Positions 9,402-22,280 of a DNA stretch of 64,000 bases are shown in pieces. Position 1 is the first letter of the stretch. Every line of letters begins with the position of its first letter. The notes beneath the pieces were generated by a model that was not told where the DNA came from, searched no databases, and saw nothing but the letters and a program-made list of their open reading frames with translations. The stretch comes from Harmonia axyridis (lineage: Eukaryota > Arthropoda > Insecta > Coleoptera > Coccinellidae): contig NC_059506.1 in NCBI RefSeq assembly GCF_914767665.1, positions 20,313,825-20,377,824 of the forward strand. Direction: 5' to 3'. The position numbers and the translations under genes were made by a program.

Positions 9402-12400
9402 ATGCCGAATCCATCCGCCGCAGCACCCACTCCCGGAATACTCGCACGCCTCCAAATCCCGGCGTTCACCCCAGAGGACCCAGAAGTATGGTTCCAGCAG
9501 GTCGAGTGGACACTTGAAGATTTCGGGCTAACGGACAGCTTAGCGAAATTTCGGCAGGTGATCAAATCCCTAGACGGCAGGTACGCGAAGGAGGTTCGCG
9601 ACCTGATAATCAACCCGCCAGCACAAAAGCCGTACGAGACACTGAAGGAGTAGCTTCTCCAACGCCTGGGGAAATCACAGGCCCAAAAGACGCGACAACT
9701 GCTGGAGAGAGTCGAAATTGGAGACCGGAAGCCTTCACAGTTCCTGCGGTATCTCCAACAGCTCGCTGGGGACAACGCCGCTGACGAGATCGTCCGCGCC
9801 CTGTGGATGGAGCGGATCAACCCCCTCGCTCGCGCCAGCATCGCCGCGCAGGCTGCCCAACCCAACGTGACCCTGGACGACCTGGCCAAGACCGCAGATT
9901 GCGTAATGGAAGCGCTAGGTACCGTCACGCCACAACAGGTGTCTGCGGTGTCACCTCGGGTGTCACAAAGCGAATCACAGCTTTGTGAAGTGTTGAAGAG
10001 GTTGTCGGTGCGCCTCGACGAACAAAGTCGCGAGTTAAACGATCTTCGTGCGGAAGTGCGCGGTCACTCGCGGAACCACGATGGTCCTACATCGCGTACT
10101 ACAGGGAAACGGCAAAGGCAGTCGCTGAACGCGGCAGGCGAAAGCTGCCCCAACACACGCCGCTTGTTTTTGAGGGACCGAAACAGTGGAGAAAACTTTT
10201 TGAGCGACACCGGCGCAGACTTGTGCGTGTTTCCGCGACGTCTAGTGAAAGGCCGACGGGTAAAAACCGGTTATGAGCTAACCGCGGCTAACGGTAGTGC
10301 GATCGATACGTATGGCTCAATTCCACTGACACTTAACCTCGGTCTCCGCCGTGATTTCGCGTGGAATTTCGTCATCGCGGACGTGTCCAAGGCCATCATC
10401 GGGGTGGATTTTCTGACTCATTACGACCTCCTCGTGGATCTGCGCAACGGACTCTTACTTGACCGATCCACGAGTCTCAGTGTCACGGGACGGGACTCCA
10501 AGTGCGCGACTATCGCCGGAATTCGAACATCCGCAGGCGATACGCGCTATCACGCGTTGCTCCAGCAGTTCCCGGAGCTGACGCGCCCCGATGGCGCTTG
10601 CAAAGCAGCGGATGTGAAACACCGTACAGTGCATCACATCCACACCACACCAGGACAACCCGTCTTCCAGAAGCCACGTCGCCTAGCCGCGGACCGTTAC
10701 CTCGCCGCTAGGAAGGAGTTCGAGTCCATGCTCCAATTGGGGATTTGTCGCCCATCGAAGAGCAGTTGGGCTTCGCCACTCCACATGGTGCCAAAGAAGG
10801 GAGACGAATGGCGCCCTTGTGGAGACTACCGGGGACTAAACGCGCGCACTTTACCAGACCGGTATCCAGTGCGCCACATCCAGGACTTCGCCCAAATGCT
10901 CCGTGGAAAGTCAATTTTTTCCACCATTGACCTGGTACGAGCGTACCATCATATCCCGGTGGCCCCTGAAGACGTGGAGAAGACGGCGATCACCACTCCG
11001 TTCGGATTATTCGAATTCCCGGCAATGAGCTTTGGACTACGAAACGCCGCTCAAACATTCCAGCGGTTCATCGACGAGGTTCTCCGGGGACTCGACTTCG
11101 TGTATGCCTATATTGACGACCTACTGGTGGCCTCCTCGTCCGAGGAAGAGCATCATGAACACCTACGCATTCTATTCGAACGTCTCCAGCGGTACGGAAT
11201 TGTCGTCAATTCAGCGAAATGTTACTTTGGCGCTAAGGAAGTAAAGTTCTTGGGGTACCTAGTATCTGGTAATGGAACAAAACCACTCCCCGAGAAAGTC
11301 GCTGCCATCCGCGAATATCCCAGGCCAACAACAGCAAAAGATCTCCGACAATTCCTTGGCATGTTGAACTTCTACAGGCGTTTCATGCCCGGAACTGCTA
11401 AGACCCAGGCACCACTCAATGACCTGCTCCAAGGAAACATCAAAAAGAAGACACCAGTGAATTGGAACAATTACGCTGATGCCGCATTCGCCGCATGCAA
11501 GGAAGAACTTGCAAAAGCGACACTTCTGGCACACCCCGAACTTGGCGCCGAGGTCTCCTTGGTTTGTGATGCATCGGACCACACCATTGGAGCTGCACTG
11601 CATCAACGGGTTGGCAACGAGTGGGAACCACTCGGTTTTTTTTCGAAGAAGCTGGCTGGCGCTGAGTGCAAGTACAGCGCCTACGATCGGGAACTCCTGG
11701 CCATCTACAAGTCGGTCAAGTACTTCCGACACATGGTTGAAGGACGCCACTTCTTCATTTTAACTGACCATAAGCCGCTGACCTTCGCCTTCAGTCAAAA
11801 GTCCGATCAATGCTCCCCACGCCGATACCGCCACCTGGACTTCATCGGGCAGTTCACCACAGATATCCGGCATATATCCGGAAAAGAAAACGTCGTCGCA
11901 GATGCCCTTTCCAGGGTGGACGAAATCGCAGCACCACTCGACTTCGAGGCCCTCGCAGCATCCCAGCAATGTGACCCAGAGCTCCAGGAGTTCCGCCAGA
12001 AGCAAGACTCTGGCTTACTTCTACGCCAAGTCACGATACCAGGATCCAACGCTGCCGTCTTCTGCGATATATCCACCACTAAGGCACGACCCTTCCTGAC
12101 GGCTCCATTCCGGAAACCAGCTTTTGACGCCATCCACGGCCTGTCCCATCCAGGCGCCAAGGCCACCACAAAGCTGATGAGCCAACGATACGTCTGGCCC
12201 TCCATTTCCAGAGATTGCCGAGCGTGGTCCCGAGTCTGCATCCAATGCCAGCGGTCAAAGGTGTCACGACATGTTTCGTCTCCGATCGGTAACTTCACAC
12301 CGCCGTCGAGCCGTTTCGAACATGTGCACATCGACCTGATCGTGATGCCATTTTCCAAAGGATATCGGTATTGCCTCACCTGCGTCGATCGATTTTCTCG

Positions 12401-13319
12401 ATGGCCAGAAGCGATACCGCTCCAAGACCAGACAGCAGAAACCGTCGCCCGAGCATTTTACACTAACTGGGTTGCCAGGTTTGGCGTCCCGCTCCGGGTA
12501 ACTACAGACCAAGGACGGCAATTCGAGTCCTACCTATTTCGCTGCTTGAACAAGCTACTAGGGACGGACCACCTCAGAACCACGGCGTACCACCCGGCCG
12601 CCAACGGAATGGTCGAGCGACTCCACCGTCAGCTCAAAGCTTACATTAAATGCTTGGACTCTGACACATGGGTCCACACACTACCCACTGCACTACTGGG
12701 GATCCGCGCCGCTTGGAAAGAAGATCTCCAATCCACCGCTGCTGAGATGATATACGGAGAACCACTCCGTCTTCCTGGCGAGTTCCTGGGTTCGACGTCG
12801 ACGATGAACCTGGATAACTCCGACGATTTCGTTCGCGACCTGCGACAGCACTTTCAGGCGCTCCGACCAGTCAGTGGCACCAGGCACGGTGAGCGGAAGA
12901 TCTTCGTCTTTAAAGATCTCGCCACCGCATCCCACGTCTTCGTAAGGCACGACGCCGTTCGACGTCCGCTCCAGCACCCATACGATGGACCGTTCGAGGT
13001 GGTTTCTCGAGCCGAAAAGCACTACACCCTCCGAATTCACGGTACCAACGTCCCGGTCTCGATCGACAGGCTGAAACCAGCCTACATCGCGGTCAGCGAA
13101 AATTCACCGGAGGACGCTGTAAATTCGAACGAGGACGATGAAGACGAAGGAATTCTTCTCTTTTTACCAGGCGAGAACTCACCCCCGGCCCAACAACCCA
13201 TCCCACCTGCTCCAGCAGAACCAGAGGCAGCAACGCAAGCGCCAGCAGTACGACGACCTTACACGACCAGATCAGGTCGGCAAGTTCGTTTCCCCGAACG
13301 TTTCCAGGCGGGGATGTAA
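9402..13319 (+). pseudogene. gag-pol of gypsy copy 1, one in-frame stop in gag
   Basis: A single frame of 1305 codons runs from ATG 9402 to TAA 13319, broken only by TAG at 9651-9653 (codon 84; CAG in copy 2). Gag occupies about residues 1-230 and shows no CCHC zinc knuckle. Protease has DTG at 269-271, with S in place of I before it. RT has YIDD at 570-573 and RNase H starts near VCDAS, D723. The integrase HHCC finger is H912, H916, C946, C949, and its DD35E core is D978, D1036, E1072. The C-terminus is basic/aromatic (TRSGRQVRFPERF). No gag/pol frameshift separates the parts, so a single polyprotein is expected. Other frames read across this region are shadows. Confidence 0.93.
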
Positions 13320-13337
13320 TATATCGTTAATCACTAG

Positions 13338-13348
13338 CAAGGGGGTAC
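13338..13348 (+). other. Polypurine tract of gypsy copy 1
   Basis: GCAAGGGGG followed by TAC immediately precedes the 3' LTR. It is the expected primer for plus-strand synthesis. Equivalent tracts precede 32026 and 37994. Confidence 0.7.
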
Positions 13349-13536
13349 TGTGGGGATTACAGATTCCTGCGTTACCATCATGGTGGCGCGGCCAACCAGG
13401 TTAACGCTTCCCCCAACAGAGGGCGCAACAATCTATTTAAGCCTCGAAGTACACATCTTAAACGGAGTTAAGCCAAAGATTCCCAGTTAAATATGAACCT
13501 ACTTCATGTAGCACAAGTCGACACGCTGTCCCAAAA
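13349..13536 (+). repeat. 3' LTR of gypsy copy 1
   Basis: 188 bp. C at 13410 and A at 13521 differ from the 5' LTR. It lies 32 nt upstream of the unit 3 RING ATG and contains TATTTAAG, so it could act as a promoter for that gene. Confidence 0.9.
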
Positions 13537-13568
13537 AAAGCAGAGCAGTAAATTTTGAAGCCGAAAAG

Positions 13569-14157
13569 ATGTCTTTAGACCATCTATATGAATTCAACTT
13601 CGAAAAGTTGTACAACGATTGTACAGAAAGGTAATGCTTTTACATCATTTTTTTCTTTAAGTATTTTTGAAACGATATAATCAAATTTTATCTTTAGTTT
13701 CTGAATGTTTCGTTCTTATGAAGAAATTTTTGTTCAATAATTGTTTTGAAATGAACAAAAACCATATTGTACCTACAAACAGTGAATTAATATGTACTTT
13801 TTTTTTCCTAGGGGTATAACATTCGAAGAGGATTGCAGCGTATGTTTGAGCAGATTAACAGGAGAATTGTACCTTACGGACTGCAGACATTCATTCCACA
13901 AGGAGTGTATCGACAGGTGGTGCTCCAGTTCCGAATGTTGTCCCATGTGCAGGACAAATTTAGTTTTCGAAGAAACCTGCAGTATCTTCGATACAAATTG
14001 GAAACCTGTCAATATCCATCGGTTCGATAAGATGGACAGTGATGAAGAAGATGATGAGAGTGGAGAAGATGATGAGAGTGAAACTGAAGAAGAAGAAGAA
14101 GAGAATGAAGGAGAAAACGAATGCCAAACCGAGTGCCAAACCAACGAGGAAAATTAA
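13569..14157 (+). CDS. RING-H2 finger protein with acidic tail (unit 3)
   Basis: Exons 13569-13630 and 13812-14157 encode 135 residues with an intact RING. One tail substitution changes SETEEEK to SETEEEE. The gypsy 3' LTR ends 32 nt before the ATG, and the ancestral promoter is displaced about 4.4 kb upstream. Whether it is expressed is unknown; LTR-driven transcription is possible. Confidence 0.75.
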
Positions 14158-15148
14158 TTTTACATCTCTGTTCGACACAACCTGTAACATTTTTGAGAGA
14201 AATAAATCATAAATTGTGTTATATTCAAAACATTTGTTTTTTTTTTTCATCTTATTTTTCCTAACTTTAACTAAGTGTCATTTCAATCAGAAATAGCTCT
14301 CGTTTGTCTTATGAGTGTGATTTATTATAAATAAAACAATTTTAAAAAATACTCTCATTAGGTGTACAACTTTGCTTCCGCCGTTTTGCAATAGATAGCT
14401 ATAGAGGTAAGTGGTAAGTGATAGTCGAAAGATAGCCTACAAGAGGCACTTACTACAGACGAGTTGTAACAAAATCGACTAATAATCCGAGTAATCAAAC
14501 AGTTTTCCATAAATAATAAACAGCTAAGGATATTGGATTGGCAATGATAGACATATTTTTTTTATATGTAATGGAAATTTCTGATATGCTCATTCCTAAT
14601 GATCCAAGAATAAGAGCCAATTTGGTTGTAAGAGATAAAACGATATTCGGTATTTTATTGATCTACAAAAGTATGTTAGAGTCAGATTTTCGGCCTAAAT
14701 ATTAGGTGTACAACTTTGCTTCCGTCGTTTTGCAATAGATGGCTGTAGCTGTAAGGGGTAGTCGAAATAAATAGATCAAAGATGTCATACAATAAGCTTA
14801 AGTATTTGTGAACATAGCGCTATTGAAATATTAGTCGATTTTTGTCTCCATCATAAAGTTATTCTCGTTTAAACATTTTTGGATCGCGTCAAAAGATGAC
14901 CAGTTTTTCCAACGCGGGATTCGTACGCTTTTCGAAAGATGGAAGAAAGTAGTCGCCAGAGATGGACAATACTTTGGATCATAAATGAATATCCAGTTTT
15001 TTACAATAAAGCCTCGAATTTCGGGAAAAAAACGGCGAAAGCAAAGTTGTACGCGTATGTATATTGAAGGAATTCCTTTGTTCTAACGTAATAACCAAGA
15101 GACAACCAATCAGAGAACACAAGATCGGTAAATTTCGATCCAGAAGCA

Positions 15149-18100
15149 GAAACCGCACAAGCCACCACGAGCAGATTTACTGGATATGATTTATGATACA
15201 GTACCTTGCACCGCCACCTCCGTGAGATTCGAAATGGAATAATAATTCATGGTTAGAATAGACTCAACGCCGATTTCTATCTGGAAATATTTACACCAAA
15301 AGATGTCCGTAACCTATATTTTAATATTATTATAAATATTCTTTCGATCTTTCAAATGTAATTATGAATTTATTCAAATGATAGACCTAATCGACCTGTA
15401 TATTGAAATGAGGACATAAATCGTCCGATTCTAATGATATTTTTCGGAGAATATGGAAATGACATGCGAAAAATTTGAAATTGAGTCATTGAGTGTGTGG
15501 AATTTTCTACAGAAAATTTTTATTATAAACACATCATTTAATATGGAAAAACGATCAGATATGGAATCGTTTGCTTCTGTTTTTTCACGTGATCTTCATT
15601 TTGTCAAAATGAATGTTTCCGAATATTTTGATGGCTTCTTTGATTTGGCTAATTTTTAATTGATATCTATTATTAGTTGGTATTAAATAGAGTTAAATTT
15701 CATCCCTTTGAAACTGTATGCGTGAAAAGTATACTGTCAGACCCTGTACAAAACATGAAATGCGAAACATTTTGAAAACTTTATGTTTTGGGCACAACAA
15801 AAATTGAAGACTACCCACTAGTCTATCCGACAGGTAGAAAGAAATCAGCGCATGCCATTTAAAAAAATTGACTTATTGACATTTTCAAAGAGTCATTTTT
15901 AAAAAATTGCAGTTTCTTTCAGACCACCAGTAGAGTGATACGTAAATTTTCAGAAGACTTGAAAACTTTTCGGGAATCAATAAAAATATCGTACAATTAC
16001 CTTGAACGGTTTTCAAGATTTGGTTTAGTTCAAAGCTTTTTATCCAAGAAATTCGTCAAAAAAAGTGGCCTACGTTAAAAAGTATCACAGATAAATTGTG
16101 ACAAGTATTCGAAATCAGAACTTCATGGAGATTCTGAGTATGATATAAAAATTGGTCATTCTCATACACTGGTTATTTGTTTTACTAGGCAGCAAAGTAG
16201 TACACTGACTGTCGCAGCTGATAGTTCAGGAATTTTTCTTCGATTGATATTGTCTTTACAAATTATTAGAATTTCCACAAAACTATGTATTGCTCATACT
16301 GTGGGAAATATTATTTCTCATGGCACTTTGCCCACACCTCGCTACGCTACTTTTCATAGCAGTTGTAGGAAATAGTATATTGTGCAACAAGTGGGGAAAG
16401 TTCAACATTTCTCGCGAGTGTGGAAGTTTGTGGCAAGAGCCTGAAAGGCGAGTGCCGCAAACACACGAGCGAGAAAAGGACTTTCTCCACATGTTGCACA
16501 ATATACTTTTTCGGCAACCGTCCGGGAAGTTCTCACTTCCCGGACACTTTTTCTCTGAGAAAGTATTATTTCCCGGACTAGGCCGGAAAAGAATCATAGA
16601 ATCGATAGACCGAAATAACGGCTTACAGTTCATATGAAATTAGTTGTCAAAAATTTGCATGTTTTTTGATCGCAATCGCAATAAAATATGGAAAGCAGCG
16701 GCGATAGTGTTATTTTACATGGTTGCCGAAAAAATATTGTACGCAACACGCCCGAAAATGGTTTTTTTGGACACACAGACTTCCAGGACTTGCTTACGCT
16801 CTTCCTGGAATTTTGTCTATTCGTCCAAAAAAACCTTATTTTCCGGACTTGTTACGTAAATTACAATTTCCTACAACTATAAAAATTTCAATAATTCGAG
16901 TAATATCGATATTTTTACTCTTACATATTTCGATAAATTTCGATAGTGTCAGAAAATATCGAAAGCTGTTTGTCCCTTTCCCTAAATCAAACTAGTAATG
17001 AATTGCGCAGGTGCACATTTCGTATCCAATCCCGTTAGTCGTGTACTTGTTTGAGTACATAAAAGTATAGGTACGCTAACTAGTTTAGTATCAGTTTGAC
17101 AGTGTTGAAAGCAGAGCAGTAAATTTTGAAGCCGAAAAGATGTCTTTAGACCATCTATATGAATTCAACTTCGAAAAGTTGTACAACGATTGTACAGAAA
17201 GGTAATGCTTTTACATCATTTTTTTCTTTAAGTATTTTTGAAACGATATAATCAAATTTTATCTTTAGTTTCTGAATGTTTCGTTCTTATAAAGAAATTT
17301 TTGTTCAATAATTGTTTTGAAATGAACAATAACCATATTGTACCTACAAACAGTGAATTAATATGTACTTTTTTTTTCCTAGGGGTATAACATTCGAAGA
17401 GGATTGCAGCGTATGTTTGAGCAGATTAACAGGAGAATTGTACCTTACGGACTGCAGACATTCATTCCACAAGGAGTGTATCGACAGGTGGTGCTCCAGT
17501 TCCGAATGTTGTCCCATGTGCAGGACAAATTTAGTTTTCGAAGAAACCTGCAGTATCTTCGATACAAATTGGAAACCTGTCAATATCCATCGGTTCGATA
17601 AGATGGACAGTGATGAAGAAGATGATGAGAGTGGAGAAGATGATGAGAGTGAAACTGAAGAAGAAAAAGAAGAGAATGAAGGAGAAAACGAATGCCAAAC
17701 CGAGTGCCAAACCAACGAGGAAAATTAATTTTACATCTCTGTTCGACACAACCTGTAACATTTTTGAGAGAAATAAATCATAAATTGTGTTATATTTAAA
17801 AAATTTGTTTTTTTTTTCATCTTATTTTTCCTAACTTTAACTGTCATTTCAATCAGAAATAGCTCTCGTTTGTCTTATGAGTGTGATTTATTATAAATAA
17901 AACAATTTTAAAAAATACTCTCATTAGGTGTACAACTTTGCTTCCGCCGTTTTGCAATAGATAGCTATAGAGGTAAGTGGTAAGTGATAGTCGAAAGATA
18001 GCCTACAAGAGGCACTTACTACAGACGAGTTGTAACAAAATCGACTAATAATCCGAGTAATCAAACAGTTTCCCATAAATAATAAACAGCTAAGGATATT

Positions 18101-18714
18101 GGATTGGCAATGATAGACATATTTTTTTTATATGTAATGGAAATTTCTGATATGCTCATTCCTAATGATCCAAGAATAAGAGCCAATTTGGTTGTAAGAG
18201 ATAAAACGATATTCGGTATTTTATTGATCTACAAAAGTATGTTAGAGTCAGATTTTCGGCCTAAATATTAGGTGTACAACTTTGCTTCCGTCGTTTTGCA
18301 ATAGATGGCTGTAGCTGTAAGGGGTAGTCGAAATAAATAGATCAAAGATGTCATACAATAAGCTTAAGTATTTGTGAACATAGCGCTATTGAAATATTAG
18401 TCGATTTTTGTCTCCATCATAAAGTTATTCTCGTTTAAACATTTTTGGATCGCGTCAAAAGATGACCAGTTTTTCCAACGCGGGATTCGTACGCTTTTCG
18501 AAAGATGGAAGAAAGTAGTCGCCAGAGATGGACAATACTTTGGATCATAAATGTATATCCAGTTTTTTACAATAAAGCCTCGAATTTCGGGAAAAAAACG
18601 GCGAAAGCAAAGTTGTACGCGTATGTATATTGAAGGAATTCCTTTGTTCTAACGTAATAACCAAGAGACAACCAATCAGAGAACACAAGATCGGTAAATT
18701 TCGATCCAGAAGCA
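15149..18714 (+). repeat. Array unit 4
   Basis: Foldback 16361-16878, RING gene 17140-17728, mariner region 17924-18621. Shares many variants with unit 5: loss of four bases in CTTTAACTGTCATTT downstream of the gene, TTTCTCATGGCAC, GATTTGGTTTAG and GGACTTGCTTAC. Units 4 and 5 are the clearest adjacent sister pair. Confidence 0.95.
17140..17728 (+). CDS. RING-H2 finger protein with acidic tail (unit 4)
   Basis: Exons 17140-17201 and 17383-17728 encode 135 residues; RING ligands and splice sites intact. No amino-acid change from the consensus is visible in exon 2. Confidence 0.85.
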
Positions 18715-21700
18715 GAAACCGCACAAGCCACCACGAGCAGATTTACTGGATATGATTTATGATACAGTACCTTGCACCGCCACCTCCGTGAGATTCGAAA
18801 TGGAATAATAATTCATGGTTAGAATAGACTCAACGCCGATTTCTTTCTGGAAATATTTACACCAAAAGATGTCCGTAACCTATATTTTAATATTATTATA
18901 AATATTCTTTCGATCTTTCAAATGTAATTATGAATTTATTCAAATGATAGACCTAATCGACCTGTATATTGAAATGAGGACATAAATCGTCCGATTCTAA
19001 TGATATTTTTCGGAGAATATGGAAATGACATGCGAAAAATTTGAAATTGAGTCATTGAGTGTGTGGAATTTTCTACAGAAAATTTTTATTATAAACACAT
19101 CATTTAATATGGAAAAACGATCAGATATGGAATCGTTTGCTTCTGTTTTTTCACGTGATCTTCATTTTGTCAAAATGAATGTTTCCGAATATTTTGATGG
19201 CTTCTTTGATTTGGCTAATTTTTAATTGATATCTATTATTAGTTGGTATTAAATAGAGTTAAATTTCATCCCTTTGAAACTGTATGCGTGAAAAGTATAC
19301 TGTCAGACCCTGTACAAAACATGAAATGCGAAACATTTTGAAAACTTTATGTTTTGGGCACAACAAAAATTGAAGACTACCCACTAGTCTATCCGACAGG
19401 TAGAAAGAAATCAGCGCATGCCATTTAAAAAAATTGACTTATTGACATTTTCAAAGAGTCATTTTTAAAAAATTGCAGTTTCTTTCAGACCACCAGTAGA
19501 GTGATACGTAAATTTTCAGAAGACTTGAAAACTTTTCGGGAATCAATAAAAATATCGTACAATTACCTTGAACGGTTTTCAAGATTTGGTTTAGTTCAAA
19601 GCTTTTTATCCAAGAAATTCGTCAAGAAAAGTGGCCTACGTTAAAAAGTATCACAGATAAATTGTGACAAGTATTCGAAATCAGAACTTCATGGAGATTC
19701 TGAGTATGATATAAAAATTGGTCATTCTCATACACTGGTTATTTGTTTTACTAGGCAGCAAAGTAGTACACTGACTGTCGCAGCTGATAGTTCAGGAATT
19801 TTTCTTCGATTGATATTGTCTTTACAAATTATTAGAATTTCCACAAAACTATGTATTGCTCATACTGTGGGAAATATTATTTCTCATGGCACTTTGCCCA
19901 CACCTCGCTACGCTACTTTTCATAGCAGTTGTAGGAAATAGTATATTGTGCAACAAGTGGGGAAAGTTCAACATTTCTCGCGAGTGTGGAAGTTTGTGGC
20001 AAGAGCCTGAAAGGCGAGTGCCGCAAACACACGAGCGAGAAAAGGACTTTCTCCACATGTTGCACAATATACTTTTTCGGCAACCGTCCGGGAAGTTCTC
20101 ACTTCCCGGACACTTTTTCTCTGAGAAAGTATTATTTCCCGGACTAGGCCGGAAAAGAATCATAGAATCGCTAGACCGAAATAACGGCTGACAGTTCATA
20201 TGGAATTAGTTGTCAAAAATTTGCATGTTTTTTGATCGCAATCGCAATAAAATATGGAAAGCAGCGGCGATAGTGTTATTTTACATGGTTGCCGAAAAAA
20301 TATTGTACGCAACACGCCCGAAAATGGTTTTTTTGGACACACAGACTTCCAGGACTTGCTTACGCTCTACTTGGAATTTTGTCTATTCGTCCAAAAAAAC
20401 CTTATTTTCCGGACTTGTTACGTAAATTACTATTTCCTACAACTATAAAAATTTCAATAATTCGAGTAATATCGATATTTTTACTCTTACATATTTCGAT
20501 AAATTTCGATAGTGTCAGAAAATATCGAAAGCTGTTTGTCCCTTTCCCTAAATCAAACTAGTAATGAATTGCGCAGGTGCACATTTCGTATCCAATCCCG
20601 TTAGTCGTGTACTTGTTTGAGTACATAAAGGTATAGGTACGCTAACTAGTTTAGTATCAGTTTGACAGTGTTGAAAGCAGAGCAGTAAATTTTGAAGCCG
20701 AAAAGATGTCTTTAGACCATCTATATGAATTCAACTTCGAAAAGTTGTACAACGATTGTACAGAAAGGTAATGCTTTTACATCATTTTTTTCTTTAAGTA
20801 TTTTTGAAACGATATAATCAAATTTTATCTTTAGTTTCTGAATGTTTCGTTCTTATAAAGAAATTTTTGTTCAATAATTGTTTTGAAATGAACAATAACC
20901 ATATTGTACCTACAAACAGTGAATTAATATGTACTTTTTTTTTCCTAGGGGTATAACATTCGAAGAGGATTGCAGCGTATGTTTGAGCAGATTAACAGGA
21001 GAATTGTACCTTACGGACTGCAGACATTCATTCCACAAGGAGTGTATCGACAGGTGGTGCTCCAGTTCCGAATGTTGTCCCATGTGCAGGACAAATTTAG
21101 TTTTCGAAGAAACCTGCAGTATCTTCGATACAAATTGGAAACCTGTCAATATCCATCGGTTCGATAAGATGGACAGTGATGAAGAAGATGATGAGAGTGG
21201 AGAAGATGATGAGAGTGAAACTGAAGAAGAAAAAGAAGAGAATGAAGGAGAAAACGAATGCCAAACCGAGTGCCAAACCAACGAGGAAAATTAATTTTAC
21301 ATCTCTGTTCGACACAACCTGTAACATTTTTGAGAGAAATAAATCATAAATTGTGTTATATTTAAAAAATTTGTTTTTTTTTTCATCTTATTTTTCCTAA
21401 CTTTAACTGTCATTTCAATCAGAAATAGCTCTCGTTTGTCTTATGAGTGTGATTTATTATAAATAAAACAATTTTAAAAAATACTCTCATTAGGTGTACA
21501 ACTTTGCTTCCGCCGTTTTGCAATAGATAGCTATAGAGGTAAGTGGTAAGTGATAGTCGAAAGATAGCCTACAAGAGGCACTTACTACAGACGAGTTGTA
21601 ACAAAATCGACTAATAATCCGAGTAATCAAACAGTTTCCCATAAATAATAAACAGCTAAGGATATTGGATTGGCAATGATAGACATATTTTTTTTATATG

Positions 21701-22280
21701 TAATGGAAATTTCTGATATGCTCATTCCTAATGATCCAAGAATAAGAGCCAATTTGGTTGTAAGAGATAAAACGATATTCGGTATTTTATTGATCTACAA
21801 AAGTATGTTAGAGTCAGATTTTCGGCCTAAATATTAGGTGTACAACTTTGCTTCCGTCGTTTTGCAATAGATGGCTGTAGCTGTAAGGGGTAGTCGAAAT
21901 AAATAGATCAAAGATGTCATACAATAAGCTTAAGTATTTGTGAACATAGCGCTATTGAAATATTAGTCGATTTTTGTCTCCATCATAAAGTTATTCTCGT
22001 TTAAACATTTTTGGATCGCGTCAAAAGATGACCAGTTTTTCCAACGCGGGATTCGTACGCTTTTCGAAAGATATAAGAAAGAAGTCGCCAGAGATGGACA
22101 ATACTTTGGATCATAAATGTATATCCAGTTTTTTACAATAAAGCCTCGAATTTCGGGAAAAAAACGGCGAAAGCAAAGTTGTACGCGTATGTATATTGAA
22201 GGAATTCCTTTGTTTTAACGTAATAACCAAGAGACAACCAATCGGAGAACACAAGATCGGTAAATATCGATCCAGAAGCA
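18715..22280 (+). repeat. Array unit 5
   Basis: Foldback 19927-20444, RING gene 20706-21294, mariner region 21490-22187. Same length (3566 bp) and variant set as unit 4; private change TCTACTTGGAA in the foldback. Confidence 0.95.
20706..21294 (+). CDS. RING-H2 finger protein with acidic tail (unit 5)
   Basis: Exons 20706-20767 and 20949-21294 encode 135 residues; exon 2 protein is identical to unit 4. Splice sites and zinc ligands intact. Confidence 0.85.

Larger units (their letters stand above)
9123..13536 (+). mobile_element. Ty3/gypsy LTR retrotransposon, copy 1 (near full length)
   Basis: 4414 bp with 188-bp LTRs (9123-9310, 13349-13536), a tRNA-Trp primer site at 9312-9329, a polypurine tract just before 13349 and one long gag-pol frame. 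The order PR-RT-RNase H-INT places it in Ty3/gypsy (Metaviridae-like). There is no env. The target duplication AAAG (9119-9122, 13537-13540) is perfect. The insertion sits 15-18 bp downstream of the predicted RING transcription start and 32 nt upstream of the RING ATG. The LTRs differ at two positions (offset 61: T versus C; offset 172: T versus A). Confidence 0.95.
7160..15148 (+). repeat. Array unit 3, interrupted by a gypsy element
   Basis: Foldback 8372-8889, gypsy element 9123-13536 flanked by AAAG, RING gene 13569-14157, mariner region 14358-15055. The unit without the insert would be about 3.57 kb. The part before the insertion shares variants with unit 1 (GGCAATAGTG, TTTCTACAAAAC). 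Confidence 0.95.

Noticed and set aside
11807..12379. 190-codon and other minus-strand frames within gypsy pol
   Set aside because: Shadows of the GC-richer pol coding strand; no independent motifs.
9123..13536. Possible env-bearing errantivirus-like retrovirus
   Set aside because: No frame remains between the pol stop (13319) and the 3' LTR (13349), so no env gene is present.
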